DNA of 64,000 nucleotides from contig OY726560.1 of NCBI GenBank assembly GCA_963383645.1, forward strand, positions 151,180,546 to 151,244,545, read 5' to 3'. The notes beneath the pieces were generated by a model. The model was given only the letters and a program-made list of their open reading frames with translations, did no database searches and was not told where the DNA came from. The first letter of the stretch is position 1, and the number at the start of each line of letters is the position of its first letter. Source of the stretch: Muscardinus avellanarius. Its lineage: Eukaryota; Chordata; Mammalia; Rodentia; Gliridae. Shown here piece by piece: positions 1 to 12,796 of the stretch. A program made the position numbers and the translations under genes.

Positions 1-171
1 AGCTGACTTTGGGAGAACTAGGTCTTTAGAATAGCCTGATATTTTCCTGGGGCAAACTTTTTGCTGGCTTGAATGTAGTTAAGGGGTAACTATGTCTGCT
101 AAATGTATAATGTCCTGTTTTGAATATTAAAATTGTAGTAATATCTAAGCAGGTTTTAGGTATTTTTCAAA

Positions 172-382
172 TTTTTTTTGGTACTGGGGATGGAACCCAG
201 GGGCATTTTACCTCCTTTCTACACTCCTTGACTTATTTTTTGTTCTTTATTTTGAAACAGGATCTGATCTCAATGAGTTGCAAAGAGCCTCACTAAGTAG
301 CTGAGGCTGTCCGTGAACCATGATCCTCTGGTCTCAGCTTCCTGAATGCTGGAGTTACAAACATATGCCACCATGCCTGGCT

Positions 383-384
<2 letters not shown>
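172..384 (-). mobile_element. B1-dID SINE, type C
   Basis: Antisense copy reading from the ID-like half ('ggtactggggatggaaccc') to the B1 half ('ccaccatgcctggct'). Several internal changes indicate moderate age. Confidence 0.85.
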
Positions 385-386
<2 letters not shown>

Positions 387-420
<34 letters not shown>

Positions 421-621
421 GTGGTACTGGGGATGGAACTCAGAGGCTTTCTACTTCTGGGCTGTACTCCCAGACCTATTTTATATTTTATTTTGAAACA
501 GGGTCTCACTAAGTTGCTGAGAGCCTTACTAAGTAGCTGAGGCTGGTTTTGAACCTACATGATCCTCCTGTCTCAGCTTCCCAAGTGTGGGGATTACAAG
601 AGTGCGCCACCACACCCGGCT
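387..621 (-). mobile_element. B1-dID SINE, type A
   Basis: Full-length antisense copy with a T run of more than 30 bases (its A tail), placed back to back with the preceding SINE. Confidence 0.9.
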
Positions 622-839
622 GGTATTTTTCAGATTTTTAAAAGAAGGCATTGTTAATAGGACTAGGTAGTTTCTGATATTCTGTATAAAATTGCTTGGT
701 GCCATAAGCAAAGCAAGAACAGAGGGAGTGGGCGAGCACCTTTCTGACACTGCGTCTCTCGGCTTCTTAGAGTCTTGATGTGCATCCAAGGGTTCCACTG
801 GTATTTGTAGCCTCAGAGCCCACTCAGCTCTTTAGTGTG

Positions 840-1400
840 TTTTGGGACAGCCATCCCAGGTGCTCTTAAGGCACTGGAGATACGTGAGTCGACGGAACAA
901 GGACTCTTCTGTTACAGAGCTTGCATTACAGAGGGGGAGGCAGACATGTCGGCATGATGTTATGTAGTGTGTTGGGAAGTAATAGATGCTGATGGAAAGG
1001 GAGCCGAGCACAGTCAGGGGCGTGGAGGGAGTGCCTAGGAGTGAAGGTGCCCACGGCAGAGAGAAGGGCTAGAGCAATGGCCCTGAGTAGGAGGCTGATG
1101 CGTTTGAAGTGGAGTGAGCCAGGAGGAGCGTTAAGAGGAGGCGGAGGCAGTGTGGGGGAGCTGAGGGTTTGTTTTTAAACATACTGAATTCGAGATGTGT
1201 GGTGGAGATGTTGGGATAGATGAGGCTGGAGTTTGGGGGGAGAGCCAGGCTGAAAACCTACATTTGGGAGGGGAGGGTTGGCATATAGCAGGTGCTGTTT
1301 CAAGCCATGAGTAGGATAAAATCACTGAGGGAGGGAATGCAGATGGGGTGAGGCAATCAAAGACTGACCTTTTTGTACTTAGGCATTAAGAAGTCAAGTG
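840..1400. repeat. possible ancient interspersed repeat
   Basis: Purine-rich text such as 'gcactggagatac' followed by 'gtggagtgagccaggagg' resembles old mammalian-wide repeats. I cannot name the family. A repeat-library search would decide. Confidence 0.3.
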
Positions 1401-1551
1401 GTTTTGAAAAGAGCCAGGTAAGATACAGAGGAGGAGCAACCAGTAGAAACCAGGCTAGGTGGAGTCGCCTTTCAAACAGGATGAGAGAGCATCAAATTGC
1501 ATCAATTGTATCATATGCTATGTAGAAGTTAAGGCAGGATCTAAGAATTGG

Positions 1552-1765
1552 GCCCGGCTGGTGGGCACATTTGTAATCCCAGTAGCCTGGAGGCTGAGAC
1601 AGGAGGAACGTAGGTTCACAGCCAGTCTTGGCAACTTAGCGAGGCTCTCAGCAACCTAGTGAGACCCTGTTTCCAAATAAGAAATACAAAATTGGGCTGG
1701 GGGTATAGTTCAGAAGTAGAATGGCTCTGGGTTCAATCCTCAGTACTAAAAAGGGGAAAAAAAAT
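1552..1765 (+). mobile_element. B1-dID SINE
   Basis: Sense copy, B1 half then ID half ('gttcaatcctcagtact'), ending in an A-rich tail. The right half starts 'attgggctgggggtatag'. Confidence 0.85.
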
Positions 1766-1796
1766 TGACCATTGGGTTCAGCAGGGTCTGGGTAAT

Positions 1797-2007
1797 TTTA
1801 TTTTTTTCGGATTTGGGGATGGAGCCCAGAGGCATTTGACCTCCAAGCTACACCCCCTGCCCAATTTTGTATTCTTTATTTTTGAAACAGGGTCTCACTG
1901 AGTTGCAGAGGGCCTCACTAAGTAGCTGAGGCTGTCCTCGAACCATGATCCTCCGGTTTCAGCCTCCCAAATGCTGGGATTACAAGCGTGCGCCACCACG
2001 CCGGGCT
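1797..2007 (-). mobile_element. B1-dID SINE, type C
   Basis: Antisense full-length copy with 'cggatttggggatggagccc' at the ID end and 'ccaccacgccgggct' at the B1 end. Confidence 0.85.
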
Positions 2008-2327
2008 GGGTGTGGGTTATTGATCTCACTGAAAATAACAGCTACTGAGAGTAGTAAGGGGAAAGGCAAATTGGAGTGGCTTGGAAGAGAAAATGGGGAA
2101 GTGGATTTGGAGGTAGGTGGTGAGAAGCACTAATAGGACACTAACTAGTGGAGGAAAAGGGTCGGTGGGCGCGAAGGAGAGAGAAGGAGCAGTGCGCCTG
2201 TACCATGGGAGTGAGGAGAGAGTTGTGGGTGCTCTGTCCATTTGCCTTGCTTTCTCCTTCCCGATCAACTCAAGGTCTTACTAATTTTGTTTATAGTTAG
2301 CTCAGTTTTTACAGTAGGGCTGTAAAT

Positions 2328-2517
2328 CTTTTTGTTTGTTTTTGTGGTGCTGATTGAACTCAGGGACATTCTACCTCTGAGCTATACCCCAGCCCTATTT
2401 TATTTTATTTTTTTTATTTGGAACCAGGGCCTCACTAAGTGCTGAGGCTGGCTTCCAACCTCCTGACTCAGCCTCCCAAGTACTGGGATGACAAGCATGT
2501 GTGCCTCCAAACCCGTC
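2328..2517 (-). mobile_element. B1-dID SINE, older copy
   Basis: Antisense. The ID half 'attctacctctgagctatac' is ancestral-looking and the B1 half is diverged. Confidence 0.8.
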
Positions 2518-2600
2518 TTCTCCTGTCATTTTCTAATCATTGAAACCAAGCTGTGTTTCCTTTCTATCTCCTTGGTCTACTTGGCCATTTCACTAACTAT

Positions 2601-2777
2601 TTTGGGGGAGGTGGAGCATCTACTGCTGAGCTGCATCAGCCAGTTTTATTTTTTGCTTTGAAACAGTGTCTCACTCAGTTGCTAGGAGTCTCCCAGTGTT
2701 ACTGAGGCTGGTCTTGAACGTCCTGTCTCAGCCTTTTCAAACACTGGGATTACAGGTGTGTGCCACCATGCACAGCT
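2601..2777 (-). mobile_element. B1-dID SINE, old copy
   Basis: Diverged antisense copy ending 120 bp before the first exon of the window. Confidence 0.75.
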
Positions 2778-2896
2778 TTAACACCTCTTACGGTGTCCTT
2801 TTAAGGCAAGTGCTTCCACTTCTACATTTATACATGAGCATTTAACAAGCAGATATTAACTAATCATGGCTCATCTTTCTTTCCCTAATTATGTAG

Positions 2897-3025
2897 CTCT
2901 GTAAGAAGCATCATTTTGGGATCAGCAAACCAGAGAAGATTGTACCATCTCCTGATGACTCCAAGTCTCTGCTGAAGACCTTCACGAATATTAAATCCAA
3001 CGTGTCTGCTCCAAATAAAAAGAGA
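2897..3025 (+). CDS. INPP5F: INPP5F exon 4
   Basis: Acceptor TATGTAG, donor GTAAGA. Encodes 43 residues, [12 protein letters not shown] to SAPNKKR, in phase 0 at both ends. It lies N-terminal of the Sac catalytic core. Exon number is inferred from the human 20-exon gene. Confidence 0.95.
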
Positions 3026-6000
3026 GTAAGAGTCTAATTGACATGGGCTTCAATTTAGCTTTGATTCATTTGAGTTGAGTAATTTTCCTGTGAGCAAATT
3101 TATTTTCAAAACATTTGTTATGTTGAAGCATTGTCTCTTCATGTCCTTGGGATTATTCTCACTTGGAAGTCTTGTATTATCCTTATACTTTACAGTTAAT
3201 TCCTGAAATAATACTAGGTTGATTTCTTACAGGTTAAGGAAAGTAAAGAAAAGGAGAAGTTGGAGAGACGATTACTTGAGGAGTTGTTGAAGATGTTCAT
3301 GGACTCAGAATCTTTTTACTATAGCTTGACTTACGACCTGACCAATTCAGTACAGAGGCAGAGCACTGGGGCGACCGACAGCCGTCCCCTCTGGCAAAAG
3401 GTACCGTGCACAGGGCAGAGAAGGGTTTGCCCCGAGCAACAGTCACTGGCCCTTTTGTCTTTTATGGGAAAACTGAAATAATGTATTTCTGAACTGGTTT
3501 TTCTCTACCTTTTCTAGGTTGATGACCGATTCTTTTGGAATAAATATATGATACATGATCTTACTGATATTGGTGTGAGTAGTTTCTAAAATATCCTAAA
3601 TTGGTTATAGCTGTTAAGCAAATGTCTTAAAATTGCATTAAGGTAAAATTTTAAATCTCATTATAATGTTTCTTTCTTTGGAAAGGAATCATTTAGCCAG
3701 AAAAGACAGAGGCCTTATTTTAGGGCAGTTTATAATCCCTTTGTCTAGCTACTGGCCTGTCTTCTAGCAGTTCCCCTAAACATGTGGCTTAAGGCAGTGG
3801 CACTAACATCTGTAGAGCTACTGTGAAGTGGCATATTGTTTGTACCCACTTAAATCTTGGAGCCCAGTTTTCCTGTAAGGATGCCGCTCATTTCCCTTAC
3901 CTTCCTTCTCTTTTTTTCGTCTGGGAAGTGGAGTAGACACATCTCTAAGGCCGTCACAGTGCTGCCAGCATTTGCTCAGAGAAGGAAGAGAATATGTTGA
4001 GATGCCTACATGAGGTTCTGTCCAGCTTGAAAATCACTTTCTTCCTTTAAGTTCCGTGTGTTAGAGAATCATGACCATCCAAAGACAGTTTATTCAGTCA
4101 ATAAGTATTTATAAGAAGACCTGCTATGAGCCCCTTACTGTTTTAGACACTAAAAATAGGCAAATAAGTAAGTAGGGTCATACATTATTTTTTTCTTAAC
4201 CTTTTATAAATTTTCCTTTTTTCTGTTTCGCCCTAATAATGGTGGCTTGTAGAAATGATTTTTACCTTATCTACTAGTGTTTTCAACCAGGTCTCATGTC
4301 TTTATTGAGAATGAGGCATGAGGTTGTTTTCACCTCAATTTACGATGCTTCTCAAACTATGACTGCCAAAACCCAGTGACAGAGATGAAAAATACGGGCA
4401 GGGAGAATGAGTATTTGTCCTGTATGCTGGCAGTATGGAGTTCTGAGAGGTTTTACAGAGCTTTTTCAGAACTTTTACGTTACAACTGAGAGCTGACTAC
4501 TTGCAATAGGGGCAACATAGACTTCTCTGTTCCTGTCAGGAGTCTTGCATTTATTGTTAGAACAAAATTATCAACAGTGAGAGTGGTGATAAGAATGATG
4601 AATGCAGTTAGTGAAGGGAGTTCCTTCATTATTTCCAACCCTAACTACTCTCTTAAGATCCTGTCTGCTGGCTCCGTAAGACAAAACAAAACTCCACGAT
4701 GAAACCTGGAATACATGGGCAAAGGAAGAGGTGGACCGGAAGCTGATGCTGAGATGAGAGCTGGGCCAGTTACACAGACACGGGAGGAAGGAGAACCAAG
4801 AACTCCCTGGAACATTCTTTATTCTCTGCATACAGTTGAAAAATCTGACTAGTCTTTGTCTGAAAGACACGAATGAGAATAATCTCTCTTAATTGATGCT
4901 CTCCTAATTATATTGGATGGCTTTTAAAATACGACATTGAAGACTGGGGATGTAGTTCAGTGAGTGGCAGAGGCTTGCCTTGCACACTTCTGGCCCTGGG
5001 TTTGTCCCCAGCATCTAAAAAAACAAGACAAAAAGCAAACACCAAGACCTTTTTGAAAATGGTTTTTTGTTTTGTTTTGTTTTGTTTTTGGTGGTACTGG
5101 GATGGAACCCAGACGCCTTCTACCTCCAGGCTATACTCTCAGACCTATTTTTTTATATTTTATTTGGAAACAGGGTCTCACTAAGTTGCTGAGAGCCTCA
5201 CTAAGTAGCTGAGGCTGGCTTCGAACCTGTGCGATCCTCCTGTCTCAGCCTCCCAAGCGCGGGGGTTACAAGCGTGCGCCCCCACGCCCGGCTTGGAAAT
5301 GCTTTTCATGTTTTGCACTTACTACTTGGGTTTTAGCTTGGTGAGACAAGTATATATGAATGTATGTATGTATGTATCTATGTATTTTGTGGTACTGGGA
5401 ATGGAACCCAGGGGCCTTCTGCCTTCGAGCTACACTCCCAGACCTATTTTATATTTTTTTTAGAAACAGGGTCTCACTAATTTGCTGAGAGCCTCAACTA
5501 AGTAGCTGAGGCTGGCTGGCTTCGAACCTGTGCTATCCTCCTGTCTCAGCCTCCCAAGCGCTGGGAGTAAAAGCTGTGCCACCATGCCTGGCGAGACAAA
5601 TATTTTTTAAATTAAAATATAAAGGAAACCTATTTGTTTCATAATAATATAAAAGTTTATATTTTTTTTGTGTATGTGGTACTGAGGATTAAACCCAAGG
5701 GCTTACCTCAAAGGTACAGCCTCAATCTTTTTTTTTTTTTTGGTGGTACTGGGGTTCCTGGAAACCCTTCTACCTCCGGGCTAAACTCCCAGACCTATTT
5801 TATAGTTTTATTTGGAAACAGGGTCTCTTAAGCCAGCAAGGCTGGCTTCGAACCAGCACGATCCTCCTGTCTCTGCCTCCCAAGTGCTGGGATTACAAGT
5901 GTGCGCCACCACACCCGGCCAGCCTCAATCTTATTTTTTATTCTTTATTTTGAAACGGTCACACTAAATTGCGGAGGGCCTCACAAAGTAGCTGAGGTTG

Positions 6001-9000
6001 GCAGAGAACCTGCAATCCTCCTGTCTCAGCCTCTCAAGTACTGGGATTACAAACATGGGCCACCACGCCCCAGCTTATTGTATTTTATTAAAGGCTTAAT
6101 GCAAGTGGGAGTTGAAAACCAACTTTTCCCCCCTTGCAATATAGGATTGAATCCAGGAGTGCTTTACCAGTGAGCTACATTCCCAGCCTTATTTGTTTTG
6201 TTTTGAGACAGGGTCTCATTAAAGTGCCAAGGATAGCTTAGAACTTGTGATCTTCCTGCCTCAGCTCCCCAAGTCAATGGGATTACGGGTATGTACCTTT
6301 GTACCCAATGAAAATCAACTTTTAAGAATGTGAGCCGGGCGTGGTGGCACACGCTTGTAATCCCCACGCTTGGGAGGCGGAGACAGGAGGATCGCGCAGG
6401 TTCGAAGCCAGATGCGCTGGTGTAAGAGACCCTGTTTCAAAAAATATAAAATAGGTCTGGGAGTGTAGCCCAGAGGTAGAAGGGCTTCCAGGATCCCCAG
6501 TACCACCAAAAAAAAAAAAAAAAAAAAAAAATGTGAGCATTGTGGCATGCACCTGTAATCTCAGCAGCTTGGAAGTCTGAAGGGGAGGGTCACTTGAGCC
6601 TAGTTCAGACCAGCCTGGCAACATAGTGAGACTCTCTTAGAAAATAAAAATTAAGGTAAGCTTTGTTTTTCTATGCCAAGGAGAATAATCGTAATAGTTA
6701 GATTTGATAAATTCTTACTATGTAGCAGCACTGTGCTAAACACTATTACATATTAATTTTTATAACCACCTTATGAGGTTGTAGCTGTTTCACTGAGGAC
6801 AACATTGAGTCTGGAGAGGGCAAGCGTTTTTCTTCAGTGAGTTTGTGAGTGGTGAAGCTCAAATCTGTACCCAGACGGCCCACCTCCCTTGCTATTTTCC
6901 CTCTCAGCTCTTGTTAAATGATCACTGTGAAGGAAAGGAAAGGCCCTCTTTCCTTCCATTTTCCTTTAGTGTTTAGTAGCAGAAAATATGGTTGAAGAAT
7001 GGAAGGTTTCTGATAAGCTCACCTGTGTGCTGACTGTTGTTTGCCTTTTACAAAGTAGCAGTGCTGTCAGAATATGAACAGTTGATGTTCACTTTGCTTT
7101 CAGACACCCGAGGTGGACTTTTGGATTATCCCCATTATCCAAGGCTTTGTGCAGATTGAAGAACTTGTGGTTAATTATAATGAATCATCTGATGATGAGA
7201 AAAGCAGCCCCGAGACGCCCCCACAGGATTCCACCTGTGTAGATGACATTCACCCACGATTTCTAGTGGCTCTCATTTCACGCCGGAGTAGGCATAGAGC
7301 AGGTGAGTAGAAACTGTAATAGCATTCAGATCAGATCCAGGAGAGAATGGAAAAGCTGCAGATGTGTTGAGATGCTAACAGCAGTCATGGATTTGGAAGC
7401 ACAGTTGGTTTCAGGTGCTCAATGATATAAAATTAGGGACCAATTTTTGAAGACGGATGATGAGAGCAGGGTTAGCAAATTGTCACAGAAAAGACGTATA
7501 CACACAGAAGAGAAGAAGGTCACTTGGGATGTGCTTCTGGATGCTCATGTTCAGCTGACAGCCTGGATCACAGTAATAAATCCTAACTGAGTGCTAGTAC
7601 CTTTGGGAAAACCCTACTATTTTAGTTCACTGACATTCAGCTTTTTAAAACAGTGATGTGAAGCTGCGTGTGGTGGCGCATGCTTGTAATTCCAGCATTC
7701 AGGAAGCTGAGACAGGAGGATCACGCAGGTTCGAGGCCAGCCTCAGCTATTTTATGAGGCCCTTTGCAACTCAGTGAGACCCTCTTTCAAAATAAAGAAT
7801 ATAAAATGGATGTAGCTTGGAGGTAGAATGCCTCTGGGTTCCATCCCCAGTACCGCAAAACAAAACAAAACAAAACAACAACAAAAATGAACAGTGATGC
7901 GTACAGCTAATGATTTGAGGTGAGTTGGTATGGTTTCTGGCTTGCCAGTTGTACATGGGATCCCCAAGACTTTCCTGAAAGACATATATTTGATTAGGAA
8001 GCATAATCTAGTCAGAATAAGTATATTTTAGAAAGTGTTGATGTTTTTTGTTTTAATTTTCTTTTAGGAATGCGCTATAAACGAAGAGGAGTGGATAAAA
8101 ATGGAAATGTTGCAAATTATGTGGAGACTGAGCAGTTAATTCATGTTCATAATCATACCTTGTCATTTATTCAAACACGAGGCTCTGTGCCTGTCTTTTG
8201 GAGTCAGGTTGGGTATCGATATAATCCAAGACCTCGGCTGGACAAAAGTAATTATGCCAATTATTTGGTTTGCAAATGATTTCAGAGAGAATACTTTTTA
8301 AAAATTAGATACTTGATAGGTTTTGTTTTGTTTTGCCAGATACTTCATTCCAAATGATAACTCTCAGACTGTGGCATAATGGTAGAGTGCTTGCCACCAT
8401 GTGTGGGAAGTCTTGGGTTTGGTCCCTGACACCACAAAATGAAAAGAAAAACTCTTACTGTTAAGTATAATAAAAATTGGCATAATAATCATAGGAGTAA
8501 TACTAGTTAGTGAAGTCATTTATTTTAACACTAAAAGTATCTCCAACAATAGAGTAAAACAGCTATTTCATAGATTTTTAAATTGTTGTTTCTTTGAAGA
8601 ATACTTTATTGAATGTTTAACTTTAAAGGGTAAATATAGCCAATATTTGTAGAAGCAAGAAGCATCTTAAGATAGAATCTACTGAAAATTAATGAGATAA
8701 CTTTACTCAGATGTCTGTCTATGAAAGGTATTTGTTTTATATTTTAAATATCAAGGACATTATTTTCTTATAGTATTTTAATTTTAGCACTCAAATAGCT
8801 AAGTCATTGTAATCTTATTAGTTACTGAACAAGGTTGTTTTAAAAACTCTTACAATATATTTTTCTCCCAAAACTTGTAATCTTTGTGAGAATTCAATAA
8901 AACTTCAGTTTTTAAGGACTGTTTTAGAGGGAGCTTTGTGCACACGAAATCCTTGTGAGTACGAATATATAAATTCTAGAAGTCATGATTTCACAGTTGG

Positions 9001-12000
9001 TGCTTTCAGATATATTTTAATCTAGTCTTATTGGAAAGAAATCACAGGTCATTGGTTTAACATTTTATTTTAGACAGTTTAGACAGTTTAGGCTGTCAAA
9101 TTATTTAAAAGTAAGAATAAAGATTAGAATAGACACTAGTTTTTGTCTTAAACATGGGAAGGAAAAATAGATTTTATATCACTTCTTTGTAGGTGAAAAG
9201 GAAACTGTTGCTTACTTCTGTGCCCATTTCGAAGAACAACTGAAAATTTACAAAAAACAGGTGGGCTTTGATATGTAGTAGTAAAATGTTCCTTCATATG
9301 TAGAATGACTATTTCTTTAAATTTCATGAAAATAGTGATGTAGTGTTTATAACTAAACAAAGTAGCATTTGTAATGAAATTACAACATTTGTATAAGCTA
9401 AGAATATCTTCAGTATTTAAGAAGAATCATGGAGTCAGCTATTTTAGGCTGTTTTAATATAAAGAGATTAGGCTGAGTATCAGTTAATTATTATAATCCA
9501 AGACGTATCTAGACTAAAAAATGAAGGACATTTCTTAGTACCACTCACAACTACCTCCTGACCATTTGATCTCTATCTTTCTGCATCTTTTTTCTCTGCC
9601 TGCCTTTGGTTTTAATATGTAAACCAAAACCAGTTGAAAACTACTAGGTGAACTACAGTAAGTTCAGTAATTTTGATACAAGATTAATATATATATTATA
9701 TATAATATTCTGAGCCAGGAGTGGTGGCGCACATTTGAAATCCCAGTACTTAAGAGGCTGAGACAGGAGGATTGGGGTTCTCCGACAGCCTCAGTGACTT
9801 AATGAGGCCCTCTGCAACTTAGTGAGACCTTGTTCCAAAATAAAGAATAAAAAAATAGTGCTGGGGGTATAGCTCAGAGGTAGAATGCTCCAGGGTTCAA
9901 TCCTCAGTACCGAAAAAAAAAAGGAAAGTAATACTTTTACTCACTAGCACTGACCAGTCTGAATGTGTAATGCCATGGGAGGTGTTTCTTTTATAGCAAC
10001 AATAAATAATATTGAAAAAATAACCTAAAATATAATAAACATAGCTGGGTGTGGTGGCTCACGCTTGTAATCCCAGCATTCGGGAGGCTGAGACTGGAGG
10101 ATTGTGGTTCGCGGACAGCCTCAGCTACTTAGTGAGGCCCTTCGCAACTCAGTGAGACCCTGTTTCAAAATAAAGAATAAAAAATTGGGCAGGGGGTGTA
10201 GCTTGGAGGTCAAATGCCTCTGGGTTCCAGCCCCAGCCCTGAAAAAAAAAATTATATATGTATATATATAAGATATAAAAATACTATATATATGGAGAAG
10301 AAAAAACAATTAATACTATATATATGGAGAAGAAAAAAACAATTATGGAAGAACATAAAAGCTTAACACTAAAAAAAAACAATAAAAAATGGGCAACAGA
10401 ACTGAATAGATTTATTTCAAAATACAAATGGCCAACAAATATATGAAAATATGTTTAACTTCTTTAGCAATCAGGGAAATGCAAATTAAAACTACTGAAA
10501 TTCTGATATTTTTTTTTTGGTGTGTGGTACTGGGGATGAAACCCAGGGGCATTTTATCTTCGGGCTACACCCCAGCCCTAATTTTTATTCTTAATTTTGA
10601 AATAGGGTCTCACTAAGTTGCAGAGGGCTAAGTAGCTGGGACTGGTTGTGAACCTGAGATCCTTCTGTCTCAGCCTCCCAAGTACTAGGATTACAAGCCT
10701 GAGCCCAGCTTGAGATCTATTTAACTTCAGTTAGAATGGCAGTCATCAGGAACACAGATAATAAAAATGCTGTGAAGAGCCAGGCATGGTGCTGCACACT
10801 TGCAATCCTAGGAAATGGGAGGCTGGGACAGCCTCTGTAACTTAGTGAGACCTTGTTTCCAAATAAAAATTCGAGCTGGATGTATATAGCTCAGAGGTTG
10901 AATGCTCCCGGGTTCAGTTGCTAACACCACACACACACAAACACACACAAACACACTCTCTCTCTCCCTCTCCCCTCTCCCCTCTCTCCCTCTTCCCCCT
11001 CCCCCAACCCTCTCTTGGTGAAGATGCAGGGAAATAGAAACTTTATTACACTGTTGGTAGGACTGCAAACTAGTAAAGCCCCTATGGAGGTTTCTCAGAA
11101 GATTGGAAATGGAACTACCCTTATGACCTAGCAGTAGCGCTCCTGTGCATCTTCAGAAAGGAAAAGAAATCAGAATATTATAATGATATTTGCATATCCA
11201 TGCTCATAGCAGCACAGTTTACAGTAGCCAAATTATAGAACCATCCGTCAACAGATTAATTGATCACAAAACTTTGGTAGATACACACAGTGGAATTTTA
11301 CTTGGCCATAAAGAACAAAATCATGTCATTTGCAGGAAAATGGATGAAACTTGAGAATGTTATACTAAGCGAGTACAGCCCATCTTAAAAAATGAGTACA
11401 TGAGGCTGGGCGTGGTGGCACACGCTTGTAATCCCAGCATTTGGGAGGCTGAGGCAGGAGGATCACTATTTGCAGACAGCCTCAGCTACTTAGTGAGGCC
11501 CTCCGCAACTTAGTGAGACCTTATTTCACAGTAAAGAATAAAAACTAGGGTTGGAGATATAGTTTGGAGGTAGAATGCCCTGAGTTCCATCCCTAGTACT
11601 GTAAATAAATACATGAATGATAGAGAAAGAAAATAAATGAGTCGATGTATGTTTTCTCTTTCATGTGGAAGCTAGAGAAATACTCAGAAATAAGGACAAC
11701 TTGAGATAGATGAGCAGAGACTCCAAAGGAGCAGCTGAGAGGGGTCAGAAAAGTGGGTGGGGACAAAGTCACAAAGAATGTGAGAGTTGGAATAATGCCG
11801 TAAATACATACGAAGTTATCGTTTCCAATCTCAAAGTGGGGCCTGAGGGAGAAGGGGGAGACCTGGTGGGGAACACCAAGAGCTCTATGCATGTGCTTTT
11901 CTCACAGTCTATATCCCAATATGATGTAAAATTGCAGTGCACCAAATAAGAAATAAAAAGAAAATCTTTATTTAAAATATTAATATACTATTATAACTGT

Positions 12001-12738
12001 TAATGTGTCATTTATTAAAACTTTATTAAAAATTTTTTTCTGGGCTGAGTATGGTGGCACACACTTGTAATACCCGCACTTGGGAGGCTGAGACAGGAGG
12101 ATCATGCAGGTTCAAAACCAGACTTCACTGGCTTAAGAGACCCTGTTTCCAAAATATATATATATATATATACATATAATAGGTCTGAGAGTGTAGCCCG
12201 GAGGTAGAAGGCCCCTGGGTTCCATCCCCAGTACCACCCCCCCAAAAAAAAAATTTTTTTTTCTGGCACTGGGGATGAAACCCAGGGACATTCTACCTCC
12301 AAGCTACACCCCCAGCCTTTTTTTGAAACAGGGTCTCACTAGGTTGATGAGAGTCTACTTGATGAGGCTGTCCTTGAACCTGTGATCCTCCTGACTCAGC
12401 CTCTCAAGTATTGGGATTACAGACATGCACCACCATGTCTGACTTCTATTAAAATTTTATAGGACTTAAACGCACTATTCGTAATGAAAAGAGTTGATAG
12501 ATTTTATTTATTTATTTATTTATTTTTAAAAAAGAACTATGTTCAAGGCCAGGCGAGGTGGCACACACTTGTAATCTCAGCACTTGGGAGGCTGAGACAG
12601 GAGGATTGCGCAGATTCAAAGCCAGCCTCAGCTACTTAGTGAGGCTCTCAGCAACTAAGTGAGACCCTATTTCCAAATAAAATATAAAATAGGTCTGGGA
12701 GTGTAGCCTGTGGATAGAAAGCCCTGGTTTCCATCTTC

Positions 12739-12796
<58 letters not shown>

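Larger units (their letters stand above)
1..2896 (+). other. INPP5F: INPP5F intron (3 by human numbering), right part
   Basis: No coding sequence is recognised before the acceptor at 2895-2896. It holds six SINEs (listed) and a purine-rich stretch that may be an ancient repeat. 622-838 and 2008-2327 show nothing identifiable. Confidence 0.7.
10378..11960 (+). mobile_element. L1 fragment (ORF2 end and 3'UTR), broken by three SINEs
   Basis: Sense ORF2 landmarks in order: 'atgggcaacagaactgaat', 'tggccaacaaatatatgaaa', 'gttagaatggcagtcatcag', 'gaagatgcagggaaatag', 'tggaattttacttggccata' and 'catgtcatttgcaggaaa'. SINEs at 10509, 10779 and 11403 interrupt it. All frames are degraded. Confidence 0.8.

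Noticed and set aside
12743..12793. Regular repeats considered as CRISPR or other array
   Set aside because: Simple dinucleotide repeats in a mammalian intron, without spacers.
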